Positions 1 to 8,377 are shown, numbered from the stretch's first letter. The stretch is 64,000 nt of DNA from Mucilaginibacter xinganensis (GCF_002257585.1 NZ_CP022743.1:2976001-3040000); one strand, 5' to 3'. Numbers and translations are program-made. The notes: generated by a model not told the origin, from the sequence alone.

Positions 1-781
1 CAATGGTCAATTGCGTGGTATCCGGGTTTTTAAACAACGCCCGTCTCAAATCACCGTCGGTAACTATCCCTTTCACGTTGTCCTTGTCGCCCGCTATAAC
101 CATTCCTAAACGCCCTTCTGACATTTTGAGCAATAGTTCGGTAAAAGATGCATTCACATCTATAAAAGGCAGCTTGTCGGTGCGCATCAGGTCTTTAACC
201 CTGATCAGCAGTTTACGGCCCAGGCTTCCCCCGGGGTGAAAACGCGCAAAATCCTCATGCTGAAACTGGCGCGATTCCATCAAAGCCACAGCAAGCGCAT
301 CGCCCATCACCAGCGCCGCAGTTGTTGACGATGTAGGCGCAAGCGCTAAGGGACAAGCCTCCTGTTTAATGCAAATATTAAGATGATAATGGCTGTTTTT
401 AGCAACGGTTGACTTGGGGTTCCCTGTTATGGCAATTATGGTATTCTTATTCCACTCCAAAAAAGGGATCAGCTTAAGCACCTCATCCGTTTCGCCGGAA
501 TAGGAGATCAGTATCACCATATCATTGGTGCCAACCATTCCAAGGTCGCCATGAAATGCCTCGCCGGGGTGTAAAAAAAAGCTGGGGGTGCCAGTGCTGG
601 CAAAAGTGGCAGCTATTTTTTTACCAATAATGCCCGATTTACCTATGCCTATAACAATCAGCTTGCCGGTATTATTTAATATCGCCTCTACTACACGGGT
701 AAATTCATCGTCAATTGCATCGGCAACAAATTGCAGCGAAGCAATTTCGGTATCGAAAACTCTTTTAGCAATATCTTTCAT
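1..781 (-). CDS. kdsD: Arabinose-5-phosphate isomerase (KpsF/GutQ/KdsD family), 3' end outside window
   Basis: Interconverts ribulose 5-phosphate and arabinose 5-phosphate, the first step of KDO synthesis for lipopolysaccharide. Translating the - strand from the ATG at 781 gives about 260 residues starting MKDIAKRVFDTEIASLQF. A SIS domain spans roughly residues 35-170 (GIGKSGIIGKK; SYSGETDE; PTSSTTAALVMGDALA), and the first CBS motif begins near residue 205 (VKDLMRTDKLPFIDV), followed by GIVTDGDLRR. Family members are about 320 residues, so roughly 60 C-terminal residues lie beyond the left edge. The start codon is 1 nt after the kdsA stop, so the two are surely co-transcribed, and kdsA supplies the next KDO step. 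Confidence is high from the motifs and the neighbour. Confidence 0.93.
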   Translation of the reverse strand, partial: MKDIAKRVFDTEIASLQFVADAIDDEFTRVVEAILNNTGKLIVIGIGKSGIIGKKIAATFASTGTPSFFLHPGEAFHGDLGMVGTNDMVILISYSGETDEVLKLIPFLEWNKNTIIAITGNPKSTVAKNSHYHLNICIKQEACPLALAPTSSTTAALVMGDALAVALMESRQFQHEDFARFHPGGSLGRKLLIRVKDLMRTDKLPFIDVNASFTELLLKMSEGRLGMVIAGDKDNVKGIVTDGDLRRALFKNPDTTQLTI

Positions 782-782
782 A

Positions 783-1559
783 TTAGCTTACAAGCGGTGC
801 CATTACTTTATCCAGGTCCTGCAATTTAACCATGTTTGGACCGTCGCTTAAAGCATTATCAGGGTCAGGATGAATTTCCATAAAATAGCCATCCGCCCCA
901 AAAGCTTTCGCTGCCAGCGCCATCATGGGTACAAAAGTTCGGTCGCCGCCGGTTTTTCCACCTGCGCCGCCCGGGCGCTGTACGGAGTGCGTACAATCCA
1001 TACAAACCGGGTACCCAAATTGCTTCATATCATGAATATTCCTAAAATCCACAGCCAGGTTATTATAGCCGTACATGTTGCCGCGTTCGGTTAATATAAC
1101 CTGGGTATTCCCGGCTTCAACAACTTTTTGTGCCGGGTAAAACATGTCCTGGCCCGACAGGAACTGTGCCTTTTTAATATTGACGATCTTGCCGGTTTTA
1201 GCAGCGGCAACCAGCAGATCGGTCTGGCGGCATAAAAACGCCGGGATCTGTAAGATATCAAACACCTCGCCGGCAATGGCAGCCTGGTAACTCTCGTGGA
1301 TATCGGTTATCAGCGGCAATCCGAAACGTTCCTTTATTTTCAGCATCATTTCCATGCCTTTTTCCAATCCGGGCCCCCGGTACGAGTGGATTGAGGTACG
1401 GTTAGCCTTATCAAACGACGATTTAAAAACTACAGGTACATTATATTTCTGCCCGGCTTCGGCAACCTTCTCGGCTACAGTGTATAAAAGTTCCTGGTTT
1501 TCCATTACGCAGGGGCCCAGTATAAAGAACGGCTTCTGCCGCATTTGGTCAAATAACAT
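783..1559 (-). CDS. kdsA: 3-deoxy-8-phosphooctulonate synthase
   Basis: Condenses arabinose 5-phosphate with phosphoenolpyruvate to KDO 8-phosphate in the cytoplasm. The 258-residue product is slightly short for the family (about 270-285). It shows the DAHP/KDO8P synthase TIM-barrel signatures GPCVMEN near residue 15, KSSFDKANR, the long GPGLEKG loop, and DCTHSVQRPGG near residue 190. Cys17 in GPC is the position that is Cys in metal-dependent KdsA enzymes and Asn in the E. coli type, so I infer the metal-dependent class. A TATCTTTG -7 box lies on the - strand at 1586-1579, about 20 nt before the ATG. It leads directly into kdsD. Confidence 0.96.
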   Translation of the reverse strand: MLFDQMRQKPFFILGPCVMENQELLYTVAEKVAEAGQKYNVPVVFKSSFDKANRTSIHSYRGPGLEKGMEMMLKIKERFGLPLITDIHESYQAAIAGEVFDILQIPAFLCRQTDLLVAAAKTGKIVNIKKAQFLSGQDMFYPAQKVVEAGNTQVILTERGNMYGYNNLAVDFRNIHDMKQFGYPVCMDCTHSVQRPGGAGGKTGGDRTFVPMMALAAKAFGADGYFMEIHPDPDNALSDGPNMVKLQDLDKVMAPLVS

Positions 1560-1578
1560 AGTGATGGGATATAATATG

Positions 1579-1586
1579 CAAAGATA
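1579..1586 (-). promoter_or_regulatory. -7 box of the kdsA-kdsD promoter
   Basis: TATCTTTG on the - strand matches the Bacteroidota -7 consensus TAnnTTTG and sits 19 nt before the kdsA ATG. The region where a -33 TTG would be expected is occupied by the palindromic repeat that begins at 1598, and no TTG is visible there. Confidence 0.65.
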
Positions 1587-1597
1587 ATTCTTTTTTT

Positions 1598-1720
1598 TAG
1601 TCCGAAAGTCGGAAAGTCAGGAAGTCTGAAAGGCGCTGCAATTAGTTCTGCGGGATCTAAAATTCACATAAAAATTCCATTTTTGCTTCCTGACTTTCCG
1701 ACTTCCGGACTTTCGGACTA
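1598..1720. repeat. Palindromic GTCCGAAAGTC repeat element, copy 1
   Basis: The left arm begins TAGTCCGAAAGTCGGAAAG at 1598. The right arm ends at 1720 and its reverse complement begins TAGTCCGAAAGTCCGGAAG. Both arms are tandem ~8-bp units of the GGAAAGTC type, and the right arm carries one extra unit. About 50 bp of unrelated sequence separates the arms. The element fills the space between the divergent -7 boxes of kdsA and hscB. A related element lies at 32275-32390. Confidence 0.75.
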
Positions 1721-1726
1721 CCTTTG
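1719..1726 (+). promoter_or_regulatory. -7 box of hscB, 4 nt before the start codon
   Basis: TACCTTTG matches TAnnTTTG and is followed by CCGC and then the hscB ATG at 1731. Transcription normally begins a few nt downstream of this box, so the mRNA is probably leaderless or nearly so. The first two bases (TA) belong to the right edge of the palindromic repeat. Confidence 0.6.
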
Positions 1727-1730
1727 CCGC

Positions 1731-2255
1731 ATGAATTACTTTGAGTTTTACGGTATCCCTGAATCGTTTGCACCCGATACAGCATGGCTGAAGAAGAAAT
1801 TTTACGAGTTAAGCAAAAAATATCACCCGGATTTTCATGCTAACGAGGATGATGCCAAACAGCAGGAAATATTAGAGCTTTCTACGCTGAATAACAAGGC
1901 GCATCAAACCCTTTCCGACCCTTATAAGAGGCTGGAATACATTTTACGCACCCATAATTTGCTCGAAGAAGGGGCAAAACCACAACTTCCTTCAGATTTT
2001 TTAATGGAAATGATGGATCTTAATGAGCGGCTGATGGAAGTTGATAATGCGACAGAGCTTGGCCATATTACTGCGGAAGTACTTGCTATTGAGGGAGATA
2101 TTGAAGAGAAAATTGCCGGATTTACCGCAGGGTACCCGCAATTGGACGATACAGCAAAGGAAGATCGCTTAAATAAAATTGCAGATTGTTATTTTAGACA
2201 AAAATACCTGTTGCGAATTAAAGAGAGTTTAAATACATTTGCATCCCGATTCTGA
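1731..2255 (+). CDS. hscB: Fe-S cluster co-chaperone HscB (J-domain)
   Basis: J-domain co-chaperone that delivers the scaffold IscU to the Hsp70 HscA during iron-sulfur cluster transfer. The 174-residue product has an N-terminal J domain (residues 1-70) with the HPD tripeptide at 32-34 in KKYHPDFH, and a helical C-terminal domain (about 85-174) that binds the scaffold in this family. An in-frame start at 1683 would put 16 extra residues inside the palindromic repeat and the promoter, so I chose ATG 1731, just after the -7 box. Length and architecture fit HscB rather than a general DnaJ. No other isc/suf gene is in the window. Confidence 0.88.
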   Translation: MNYFEFYGIPESFAPDTAWLKKKFYELSKKYHPDFHANEDDAKQQEILELSTLNNKAHQTLSDPYKRLEYILRTHNLLEEGAKPQLPSDFLMEMMDLNERLMEVDNATELGHITAEVLAIEGDIEEKIAGFTAGYPQLDDTAKEDRLNKIADCYFRQKYLLRIKESLNTFASRF

Positions 2256-2286
2256 ACGACTAATCCACCGTTCATGTCTTAAAAAT

Positions 2287-2370
2287 GCCCAGATGGCGGA
2301 ATCGGTAGACGCGCTGGTCTCAAACACCTGTGGTCGCAAGGCCGTGCCGGTTCGACCCCGGCTCTGGGTA
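2287..2370 (+). tRNA. tRNA-Leu (anticodon CAA)
   Basis: The acceptor stem GCCCAGA at 2287 pairs with TCTGGGT at 2363-2369, with discriminator A at 2370. The long variable arm is typical of class II tRNALeu, and the T arm is GCCGG-TTCGACC-CCGGC. The anticodon loop reads CTCAAAC, giving anticodon CAA (codon UUG). The anticodon stem CTGGT/ACCTG has one T-T mismatch. CCA is not encoded. A strong terminator follows directly. Confidence 0.92.
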
Positions 2371-2371
2371 C

Positions 2372-2414
2372 AAAGCCTCGATACTATGGTATCGGGGCTT
2401 TGTTGTTTTTTTTA
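2372..2414 (+). terminator. Intrinsic terminator after tRNA-Leu
   Basis: A 13-bp stem (AAAGCCTCGATAC with GTATCGGGGCTTT, one G-U pair) with loop TATG is followed by TGTTGTTTTTTTTT. It begins 2 nt after the tRNA and also separates it from the convergent gene ending at 2432. Confidence 0.9.
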
Positions 2415-2431
2415 ACAAATCCGCACGTTGC

Positions 2432-3739
2432 CTAAAGTTTTATAAAAGTACCCTTACCTACCAGGGCTTTGTTGTTATTATCTAAAACGTGCACAACGTA
2501 GTTACCCGAAATAAGGCCGGTTATGTCAGCCTGCCAGTTTTGGCTGGTTGTAGTGGCCGTTTTAACTATATAACCCGTATTGCTAATTAACGTTATAGTA
2601 TAAGAATGATTTTTAGCTGTACCAACGGCATTAGTTTTTTCGATTTCCAGGTTAATCATATTGCTTGCCGGGTTAGGATAAATACTTATCGGATTACTTG
2701 TTACGCTGTTATTTAAATTGGAAAACATCAATTTAACAACCTTTGAATAAGCAATTGAACTATCCACAAGTTGTATCTTCAACCTATAATAACCGGCACC
2801 CACGGGTGGGGTTTTATCAGGCAGGCTATAGCTCCCCATACCGCTTGATAAAAAAACTCCGATAGCTGTAAATGTGCTGCCATCGTCTATGCTTCGCTCC
2901 ACGGTAAAGCCTGTGTAGTCCGCTTCATTTTCAGTTTTCCACTCTATTTCTGCGCCCTCCCAGGCTTTCGTCCCGGTAAAATTTAAAAGGTGTACGCCTA
3001 ATGCGGGATCCTGACGGGTAATTACCAGAAATCTATTGCTGCCAAAAGATGCGGTATCATTCAAATCTATATCAAAAGTATAATTATCGTTGTGCCTTAA
3101 ATCCAGTGAATCCTTTTTATATTTATCGATAAGCCAAATCTGGTATAGGACAGGAATGGTGGTAAGTTTGCTACGGTTAATTGTATATCTGCCACTCAAA
3201 GCTGCTTTAGCTGTTAAAAATACGGTATCGGCACGGGTTACTTTTGGTAGCGACATCCACTTGGAAACCAGCTTAACACCGTCCGGAGACATGATCCACA
3301 GGTCCACCGGTGCGCCCGGACCGGAAAGATCCCTGTCGTCCTCCTGCTGATTATAGTTTTTACCCGAACCTGGGTTAAATCCAATAAGTATTTCACTTTT
3401 AGTTGCGCTGTCCCTGGCAATATTTAGTATCATATATTCGCTATATGGACTAGCTGCAGGTGCGCCCGATTTACTTATAAACCCTGAACTGGTCGTAGTA
3501 GCCTTTATGTTTTCAGTAATGTCTAAACCAGGAATAAGAAAGTTATATACTTCCGTATAGTTTGTGAATATTCTAGGTAATACGCACGCTCTGGTGTTAA
3601 CATTATTTATATGATTTGATTGCGCGAAAGCGTTCCTGTTCGAGGTGCTCTTGGCAAGAGCCGTCTTACAGGACAATGCCACTGCTACGCATACAGCTAT
3701 ATATAGTATTCCACTTTTTAATATTACTTTGTTTATCAT
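2432..3739 (-). CDS. Secreted protein with T9SS type A C-terminal sorting domain
   Basis: Exported protein of 435 residues and unknown role. A hydrophobic signal segment covers residues 6-29 (LKSGILYIAVCVAVALSCKT). The middle (about 60-240) matches nothing I recognise. Residues 255-345 look like a fibronectin/immunoglobulin-type beta domain (AEIEWKTENEADYTGFTVERS), common in Bacteroidota secreted proteins. The C-terminus from about 350 carries the hallmark ISIYPNPASNMINLEIE and ends KALVGKGTFIKL, the type A sorting signal recognised by the type IX secretion system, which usually leaves cargo at the cell surface or released. It is monocistronic and ends against the tRNA terminator. Confidence 0.85.
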   Translation of the reverse strand: MINKVILKSGILYIAVCVAVALSCKTALAKSTSNRNAFAQSNHINNVNTRACVLPRIFTNYTEVYNFLIPGLDITENIKATTTSSGFISKSGAPAASPYSEYMILNIARDSATKSEILIGFNPGSGKNYNQQEDDRDLSGPGAPVDLWIMSPDGVKLVSKWMSLPKVTRADTVFLTAKAALSGRYTINRSKLTTIPVLYQIWLIDKYKKDSLDLRHNDNYTFDIDLNDTASFGSNRFLVITRQDPALGVHLLNFTGTKAWEGAEIEWKTENEADYTGFTVERSIDDGSTFTAIGVFLSSGMGSYSLPDKTPPVGAGYYRLKIQLVDSSIAYSKVVKLMFSNLNNSVTSNPISIYPNPASNMINLEIEKTNAVGTAKNHSYTITLISNTGYIVKTATTTSQNWQADITGLISGNYVVHVLDNNNKALVGKGTFIKL

Positions 3740-4104
3740 AAATACGTCTTACGGCTATAGATGCAAGTACTTGTAAGCTAACTTATTGATACAACATGCA
3801 TGCCACTGCGTATAAGGTCGAGACAGATAACACATAGCTTGTTTATCTAGAGGTGCCAATACCAAGCTAAAACATAGTCTTTTAACCAACAAACTATATT
3901 ACTGCCAAATAATATTATTAAAGAAGATAAAATCAAGAAATAAAATTTATTAAATAACGATTCAGCTAAAAATAAAACCCTTACAGCGAAAAAAAATAAG
4001 CGTCCTATAAATTATACAAGATTAGTTAACGCACTATAATTCAAGAAAATCTCTACAATAATTAATGACAACAAACATGAATAAATATTACTTTCCGCTA
4101 CATT
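3740..4104. other. AT-rich intergenic stretch
   Basis: This stretch lies between the T9SS cargo gene and the remains of a VOC gene. I see no open frame with family similarity, no strong hairpin and no clear -7 box. It presumably holds the promoter of the - strand gene starting at 3739. Confidence 0.5.
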
Positions 4105-4445
4105 TTAAAAGGGTCCAAAGTGCCACATAATACCGGATGTGTCGTACATAAAACATTCCCTTCCCCGCTAGATACGCCTGTCGGTGTTAGTTTTAGCTTT
4201 TATATTTGCTGGTAAGTTCCAATGCCACCAATTCCTTCCAATGCGCATCAACATCGTCAACTTCTAAAAATACCATTGAATTATTTATTCAATCCTTTAC
4301 GTAAGCATCCTGCAAATGAAAACCGAAGCTATCTTTCTTAAAATAACACACGTTATATAACAGTACACTTTCTTCAAAACCCAAATCGCGATAAAAGTTC
4401 TGCGATATTTCAAAATTCTCCGCCTAAAACCAATTGTATTATAAT
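4105..4445 (-). pseudogene. Decayed VOC/glyoxalase-superfamily gene
   Basis: The - strand reads as a broken VOC (glyoxalase/bleomycin resistance) protein. In order it gives IQLVL, then after a frame change AENFEISQNFYRDLGFEESV and YFKKDSFGFHLQDAYVKD. A TGA at 4291-4289 stands where homologues have Trp. INNSMVFLEVDDVDAHWKEL continues in the same frame, then frame changes give KLTP and finally GRECFMYDTSGIMWHFGPF with a stop at 4105. The segments follow the normal family order (start strand, FYRDLGF, WGRE, HFG terminus). There is no ATG, at least three frameshifts and one nonsense codon, so it cannot make an intact protein. An intact VOC protein lies at 8898-9257 but is only distantly similar. 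Confidence 0.8.
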
Positions 4446-4480
4446 TAAGGGACCTATCTTAGCAGTTAAATAGAAAGGTA

Positions 4481-5065
4481 ATGCTCTTCCATTTCAGAAA
4501 TAAATTCCCCCAGTTAAATCCTTTTTGGGATAAGTATCAGGAATTTCAACAGCGGATGGAAATTCCGGCAAAAACAATTTTGCTGGAGGAAGGAAAAATA
4601 TCGCACCATTATATTTTTATTGAGAAAGGTTGTGTGAGAGCTTTCTTTGATACAGACGGGGGGGATAAAACGGTACAGTTTCTTTTTGAAAATGAAGGAT
4701 TAACTTCATTTGACAGCTTTGTCAATAACAAACCAGGCAGTTTTACTTTTGAAACGATTGAACCGTCCGTTGTGTACCTGCTGCCTAAAAAGTATGTCAT
4801 AAAATTGATGGACGAACTAAGCGGTGAACCTTATTTTACTCAAATGATTCTGCAGGTGTTCGCCGATAGGCAAAGCCATTACATTAACGAGTTCGTTTCT
4901 TTTATCCGTGACACAGCTGAACAGCGTTATCAGAAATTATTGAACGAAAGGCCACATATAATTATGCGGGTACCACAGCATTATATCGCTTCATACCTCG
5001 GTATCAGCACTGTTCATTTAAGCCGCATAAAAAGTAAGCTGGCTAAAGGTAAATTGCATTTCTGA
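4481..5065 (+). CDS. Crp/Fnr-family transcriptional regulator
   Basis: Predicted cytoplasmic DNA-binding regulator of 194 residues. The cyclic-nucleotide-binding-like beta-roll spans about 20-115 (ILLEEGKISHHYIFIEKGCVRAFF; FLFENEGLTSFDSF), and a short C-terminal winged helix covers about 150-194 (PQHYIASYLGISTVHLSRIKSKL). The small effector domain lacks a recognisable cAMP-binding RxS motif, as is common in Bacteroidota paralogues of this type. It is followed 64 nt later on the same strand by a quinone oxidoreductase-like gene with its own -7 box, a pairing often seen when such regulators control a nearby oxidoreductase. The ligand is unknown. Confidence 0.85.
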   Translation: MLFHFRNKFPQLNPFWDKYQEFQQRMEIPAKTILLEEGKISHHYIFIEKGCVRAFFDTDGGDKTVQFLFENEGLTSFDSFVNNKPGSFTFETIEPSVVYLLPKKYVIKLMDELSGEPYFTQMILQVFADRQSHYINEFVSFIRDTAEQRYQKLLNERPHIIMRVPQHYIASYLGISTVHLSRIKSKLAKGKLHF

Positions 5066-5106
5066 ACTTCATAACATATGTTATCGCCGAATCGACTTTA
5101 CCCGGA

Positions 5107-5114
5107 TAAATTTG
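5107..5114 (+). promoter_or_regulatory. -7 box of the MDR oxidoreductase gene
   Basis: TAAATTTG matches TAnnTTTG. It overlaps the TTG at 5112 that would otherwise be the longest start of the next gene, so it rules out that start and supports ATG 5130. Confidence 0.55.
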
Positions 5115-5129
5115 CTGTATAAAAAAAAG

Positions 5130-6101
5130 ATGAAAGCAGCAGTAATGTACACAGGGATTGAGCTACCACAATATGTGGATTTTGCGGAGCCAACAATTAA
5201 AAATGATAACGAAGTCATAGTAAGAGTTAAAGCAGTTGCAATAAAACACTTTGACAAGGGACGAGCGACAGGAAAACACTATTCGGCCGATGCGCCGCAC
5301 GAGGGTGGACGCGTGGTGGGTGGCGATGGGGTTTGTTTGCTGGAAAACGGAACCAGGGTTTATGGGATGGGCGTAAGTGGAATGCTTGCGGAAAAAGCAA
5401 TCATTCACAAAGACCGGATAGTCGAAATACCCAACGGACTGGATGACGCAACGGCGGCTGCCTTACCTAACGCCGTAATTGGCGCGGCAATGGGTTTAAA
5501 ATTCAGGGCGGATATTCAGCGAGGCGATGTGGTGTTAATTAATGGTGCTACTGGCTTCACGGGGCGTGTAGCAGTGCAGATAGCTAAGCACTATGGCGCA
5601 AAGAAAGTTATCGTAACGGGCAGGAATCCGCAATCGCTTGATGAATTATTGATGCTGGGTGCAGATGAAATTGTTTCCTTAACTCCGGATGGCGAACAAT
5701 TCAAACAACAGATCAAAGCAATTCATCTCCAAACGCCTATAGACATAATTGTCGACTACCTGTGGGGTGATAGTGCGGAAATAATATTGGCCATTATAAA
5801 AGGCAATGGATCATTCACAAATAAAATAAGATATGTTTCCGTAGGCAGTATAACAGGAGATGTGATCCGGCTATCAGCTGCAAACCTGCGAAGTGTAAAT
5901 CTTCACCTAACCGGTTCAGGGCTAGGCTCCTGGTCGAAGCAGCAAGTAGGACAGCTTTTTACAGAGATTCTTCCGGAAATGTTTCAAATTGCTGCCGAAG
6001 GGAAGCTTAAAGTTGAAACCAACAGGGTTAAATTAAAGGATATTGCTCAAGTTTGGGATTTAGCTGTTGCCGACGGAACGCGACTGGTTGTTACCATATA
6101 A
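5130..6101 (+). CDS. Zinc-independent MDR-family alcohol/quinone oxidoreductase
   Basis: Predicted NADPH-dependent oxidoreductase of the medium-chain dehydrogenase/reductase superfamily, 323 residues. The N-terminal GroES-like domain starts MKAAVMYTGIELPQYVDF. The Rossmann fold holds NGATGFTGRVAVQIAKHYGA near residue 140 and VIVTGRNPQSL, where the basic residue suggests NADP(H) preference. No structural zinc cysteine cluster is visible, which fits the quinone oxidoreductase-like group. The substrate cannot be told from sequence. It lies downstream of a Crp/Fnr regulator on the same strand. Confidence 0.8.
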   Translation: MKAAVMYTGIELPQYVDFAEPTIKNDNEVIVRVKAVAIKHFDKGRATGKHYSADAPHEGGRVVGGDGVCLLENGTRVYGMGVSGMLAEKAIIHKDRIVEIPNGLDDATAAALPNAVIGAAMGLKFRADIQRGDVVLINGATGFTGRVAVQIAKHYGAKKVIVTGRNPQSLDELLMLGADEIVSLTPDGEQFKQQIKAIHLQTPIDIIVDYLWGDSAEIILAIIKGNGSFTNKIRYVSVGSITGDVIRLSAANLRSVNLHLTGSGLGSWSKQQVGQLFTEILPEMFQIAAEGKLKVETNRVKLKDIAQVWDLAVADGTRLVVTI

Positions 6102-6229
6102 TTTTTAAAAACTCCGTAAGTTGGGGCTTTGTCAACACACTAATATTTTCAAAAAAAGGTATGAATTTAAGTATCCGAATCAGTTGACTATGTTTGCTTA
6201 GATAATTACCGCTCTCAATTACCTATACA

Positions 6230-6829
6230 ATGAGTTTCTTTGATACAGCAGCTATTTTTAATTACCACAGGCAGATGATTGACGCTTGCGGCCCGCAAAG
6301 CAGTTTGGCGTTGGGGTGGAAAGACCGCGAAAGCCAACGGTCAAGATTCCGCGCCTTAGCTACAATAGGAGAGCTTAACAACAGGTCGGTTTTGGATGTC
6401 GGTTGCGGGTACGGCGACCTGCTACCCTACCTCGCAGCTCGCTGCAACAGGCTTAATTATACAGGTGTTGAACAGATCCCGGAGCTGCTTCATGAAGCTA
6501 TAAAGCGATACGGAGATCATCCTGAAGCCAGTTTTATTCACGGAGATTTCACTACCATGCAGTTAACTCCGGCAGACTATGTTTTTGCAAGCGGCTCGCT
6601 CAATTACCGGAGTGTCGACCCTGAATTTATCTTTAAGATCATCACTAAATTTTATGGTGCATGCCGTATTGCATTTGCTTTCAATTTATTGAGTGACATC
6701 GTTCCCAACGGGATGCTGGTTGCCTATGACCCGGATGAAATTAACGCTTACTGCAATAAACTGTGCAACAATGTAAAACTATTAAAGGGTTACGCTGCCG
6801 ATGATTTTACGGTTTTTATGTACCGATAG
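6230..6829 (+). CDS. Class I SAM-dependent methyltransferase
   Basis: Predicted cytoplasmic methyltransferase of 199 residues. Motif I is VLDVGCGYGDLLPYLA near residue 55, followed by the acidic post-motif YTGVEQIPELLHEA. A later motif reads GDFTTMQLTPADYVFASGSLNYR. The Rossmann-like fold is complete, but the substrate is not recognisable. The gene stands alone and is convergent with the MBL hydrolase gene, with only 12 nt between their stop codons. Confidence 0.8.
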   Translation: MSFFDTAAIFNYHRQMIDACGPQSSLALGWKDRESQRSRFRALATIGELNNRSVLDVGCGYGDLLPYLAARCNRLNYTGVEQIPELLHEAIKRYGDHPEASFIHGDFTTMQLTPADYVFASGSLNYRSVDPEFIFKIITKFYGACRIAFAFNLLSDIVPNGMLVAYDPDEINAYCNKLCNNVKLLKGYAADDFTVFMYR

Positions 6830-6841
6830 CACCCAGAGTGC

Positions 6842-7687
6842 TTATTTTATTTCCGCAACGCCATCCGCAACTGCCGGAAATTTGGAAAACACCTTTGCAT
6901 CGTGCCCTGGTATAATAAATTTAACATCCGTTACCATGGTTTTCATCCGCTGCATAGCCTTCACATACCCGGCCGGGTCAAGTGTTCCTCCATCTGAAGC
7001 GGGCACCAGGTGTTCCAGGCTGTAATAGATCCAGATATTATCCGATGCAAGAATCACCTTATTCATCCCGGTTTGAACCAGTACATATTCTGAATTGTAG
7101 GTATGCCTTGACCCGGTAAATACTTTGATCCCCGGTATAATTTCTTTATTGTCGCCGTCAACCAGCGTCACTTTGCCTGCTAAATTTAAGTCTATCATCA
7201 TCCGCACGTCTCTTTTGTTAAAACCGCCGTTACTTTCTCCTTTTTGCCAGGCCGTACTTACAAAGTAATTAAAATCTTCTTTTTGAATCCAGATGTGCGC
7301 ATTGGGGAACAGCCCGGCACCATCAATGTGATCCCAATGCGGGTGACTGAAAATTATATCTGTAATGTCTGTAGCTTTCAAACCTAATTTAGAAATTGCG
7401 CTATCCGGGCGTACATAATCAATCACCTTAAAATCTTTGGCGTCGCCAATGTCACTTAAAAAACCGGCGTCTACCAAAATGTTTCGTCCGTTTCCTTTAA
7501 TCAGCCAAATCATAAAATTAATTTTTACACTATCTGTTTTGGGGCCTCCTTTGGCCCAGTCAGCAGCTGTGAATGGATAAGCAGAAGCTGCAAATTTAAT
7601 AGCGTACACTTTATAAGCCGCTTTTTGGGCATGCGCAGCAAGCATGATGATTAAAAGAAAGATGGAGAGCAGTCCTGTTTTTTTCAT
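6842..7687 (-). CDS. Exported MBL-fold hydrolase (AHL lactonase-like)
   Basis: Predicted metallo-beta-lactamase-fold hydrolase, probably periplasmic. From ATG 7687 it begins MKKTGLLSIFLLIIMLAAHA, a clear signal peptide. A longer frame starting at 7720 would run through a TATATTTA -7-like box, so I chose 7687. The metal-binding motif is SHPHWDHIDGAG near residue 105, with later ligands in SRHTYNSEYV and IPGHDAK. The arrangement resembles the N-acyl homoserine lactonase family, but these folds also cleave other lactones and esters, so quorum quenching is only a possibility. There is no obvious functional partner nearby. Confidence 0.8.
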   Translation of the reverse strand: MKKTGLLSIFLLIIMLAAHAQKAAYKVYAIKFAASAYPFTAADWAKGGPKTDSVKINFMIWLIKGNGRNILVDAGFLSDIGDAKDFKVIDYVRPDSAISKLGLKATDITDIIFSHPHWDHIDGAGLFPNAHIWIQKEDFNYFVSTAWQKGESNGGFNKRDVRMMIDLNLAGKVTLVDGDNKEIIPGIKVFTGSRHTYNSEYVLVQTGMNKVILASDNIWIYYSLEHLVPASDGGTLDPAGYVKAMQRMKTMVTDVKFIIPGHDAKVFSKFPAVADGVAEIK

Positions 7688-7794
7688 ACGGTAAATATAG
7701 CTTGTAAAACAAGAATCCAAAAACGGGGTTACCCAATAAAATAGTTTTTACAAAAGGCGTTTACCTGCAATTATTGAACGTAAATAAAAACATC

Positions 7795-7986
7795 ATGGCC
7801 AAACAACACGATACCTTTCCTAACGAACAACCCGAGATGCCGGCACCCAAAAAAACGCCGGAGATCAATCAACCAACCGACCCAAAGGAACCCGAAGTAC
7901 CTGCGGAAGATCCGCAAAACTATCCCGAAGAATTGCCACCATCCGGTAATCCGCCTGAAAACCCGCTTCCGGGAAAATCAGCGTGA
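7795..7986 (+). CDS. Small proline-rich hypothetical protein
   Basis: A 63-residue protein, strongly enriched in Pro and Glu (PEVPAEDPQNYPEELPPSG). It has no signal peptide, no membrane segment and no predicted fold; it is probably disordered. An in-frame TTG at 7774 would add seven residues, but ATG 7795 (MAKQHDTFPNEQP) is the more natural start. I do not recognise the family. It ends 1 nt before an in-frame ATG of the next gene. Confidence 0.55.
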   Translation: MAKQHDTFPNEQPEMPAPKKTPEINQPTDPKEPEVPAEDPQNYPEELPPSGNPPENPLPGKSA

Positions 7987-8008
7987 AATGTTATCTTTGA
8001 TTGATATC

Positions 8009-8377
8009 ATGGATAGTTTTGAAGTAATTACTAAAGAGGAAGTTGACAATGCCGAATATTTTTTAAAAAACCTGTTTCAACCGGGCAGCAAACCTTACGA
8101 TCTTTTAAAAAGTGCTCTTGATCGTGAATTCCGGCCACAGGGAGCGCCGGATGTTACCCGGATTACCATTGACAGGGTCAAATACCAGGCTGAATCAGGC
8201 AAAGGCAGTTTCCGTGTATTGCTTGATATTAATTTCACCTTCGGTTGCGAAGATCTTGTTACAGAAAAAAAAGATCAGACTTCAGAATGGACATTTTTCG
8301 CAGATAAGGATAATCAGCGGATTGTATTTTATGGCTCACCCTATGTTGACAGCCGGAGTACCGCTGATGAGTTTTAA
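8009..8377 (+). CDS. Hypothetical protein, about 122 residues
   Basis: A cytoplasmic-looking mixed alpha/beta protein that I do not recognise (MDSFEVITKEEVDNAEYFLKNL; VLLDINFTFGCEDLVTEKKD). Two starts are possible. ATG 7988 lies just behind the preceding stop and would suit translation from an upstream mRNA. ATG 8009 lies 9 nt after a TATCTTTG box at 7992-7999, which would drive its own nearly leaderless transcript. I list 8009 but the choice is open. Its 3' end overlaps the convergent response regulator gene by 4 nt. Confidence 0.65.
   Translation: MDSFEVITKEEVDNAEYFLKNLFQPGSKPYDLLKSALDREFRPQGAPDVTRITIDRVKYQAESGKGSFRVLLDINFTFGCEDLVTEKKDQTSEWTFFADKDNQRIVFYGSPYVDSRSTADEF

Noticed and set aside
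6828..6842. Hairpin AGCAC-N5-GTGCT between the methyltransferase and MBL genes
   Set aside because: The stem is only 5 bp and overlaps the stop codons of both genes, so it is too weak to call a terminator.
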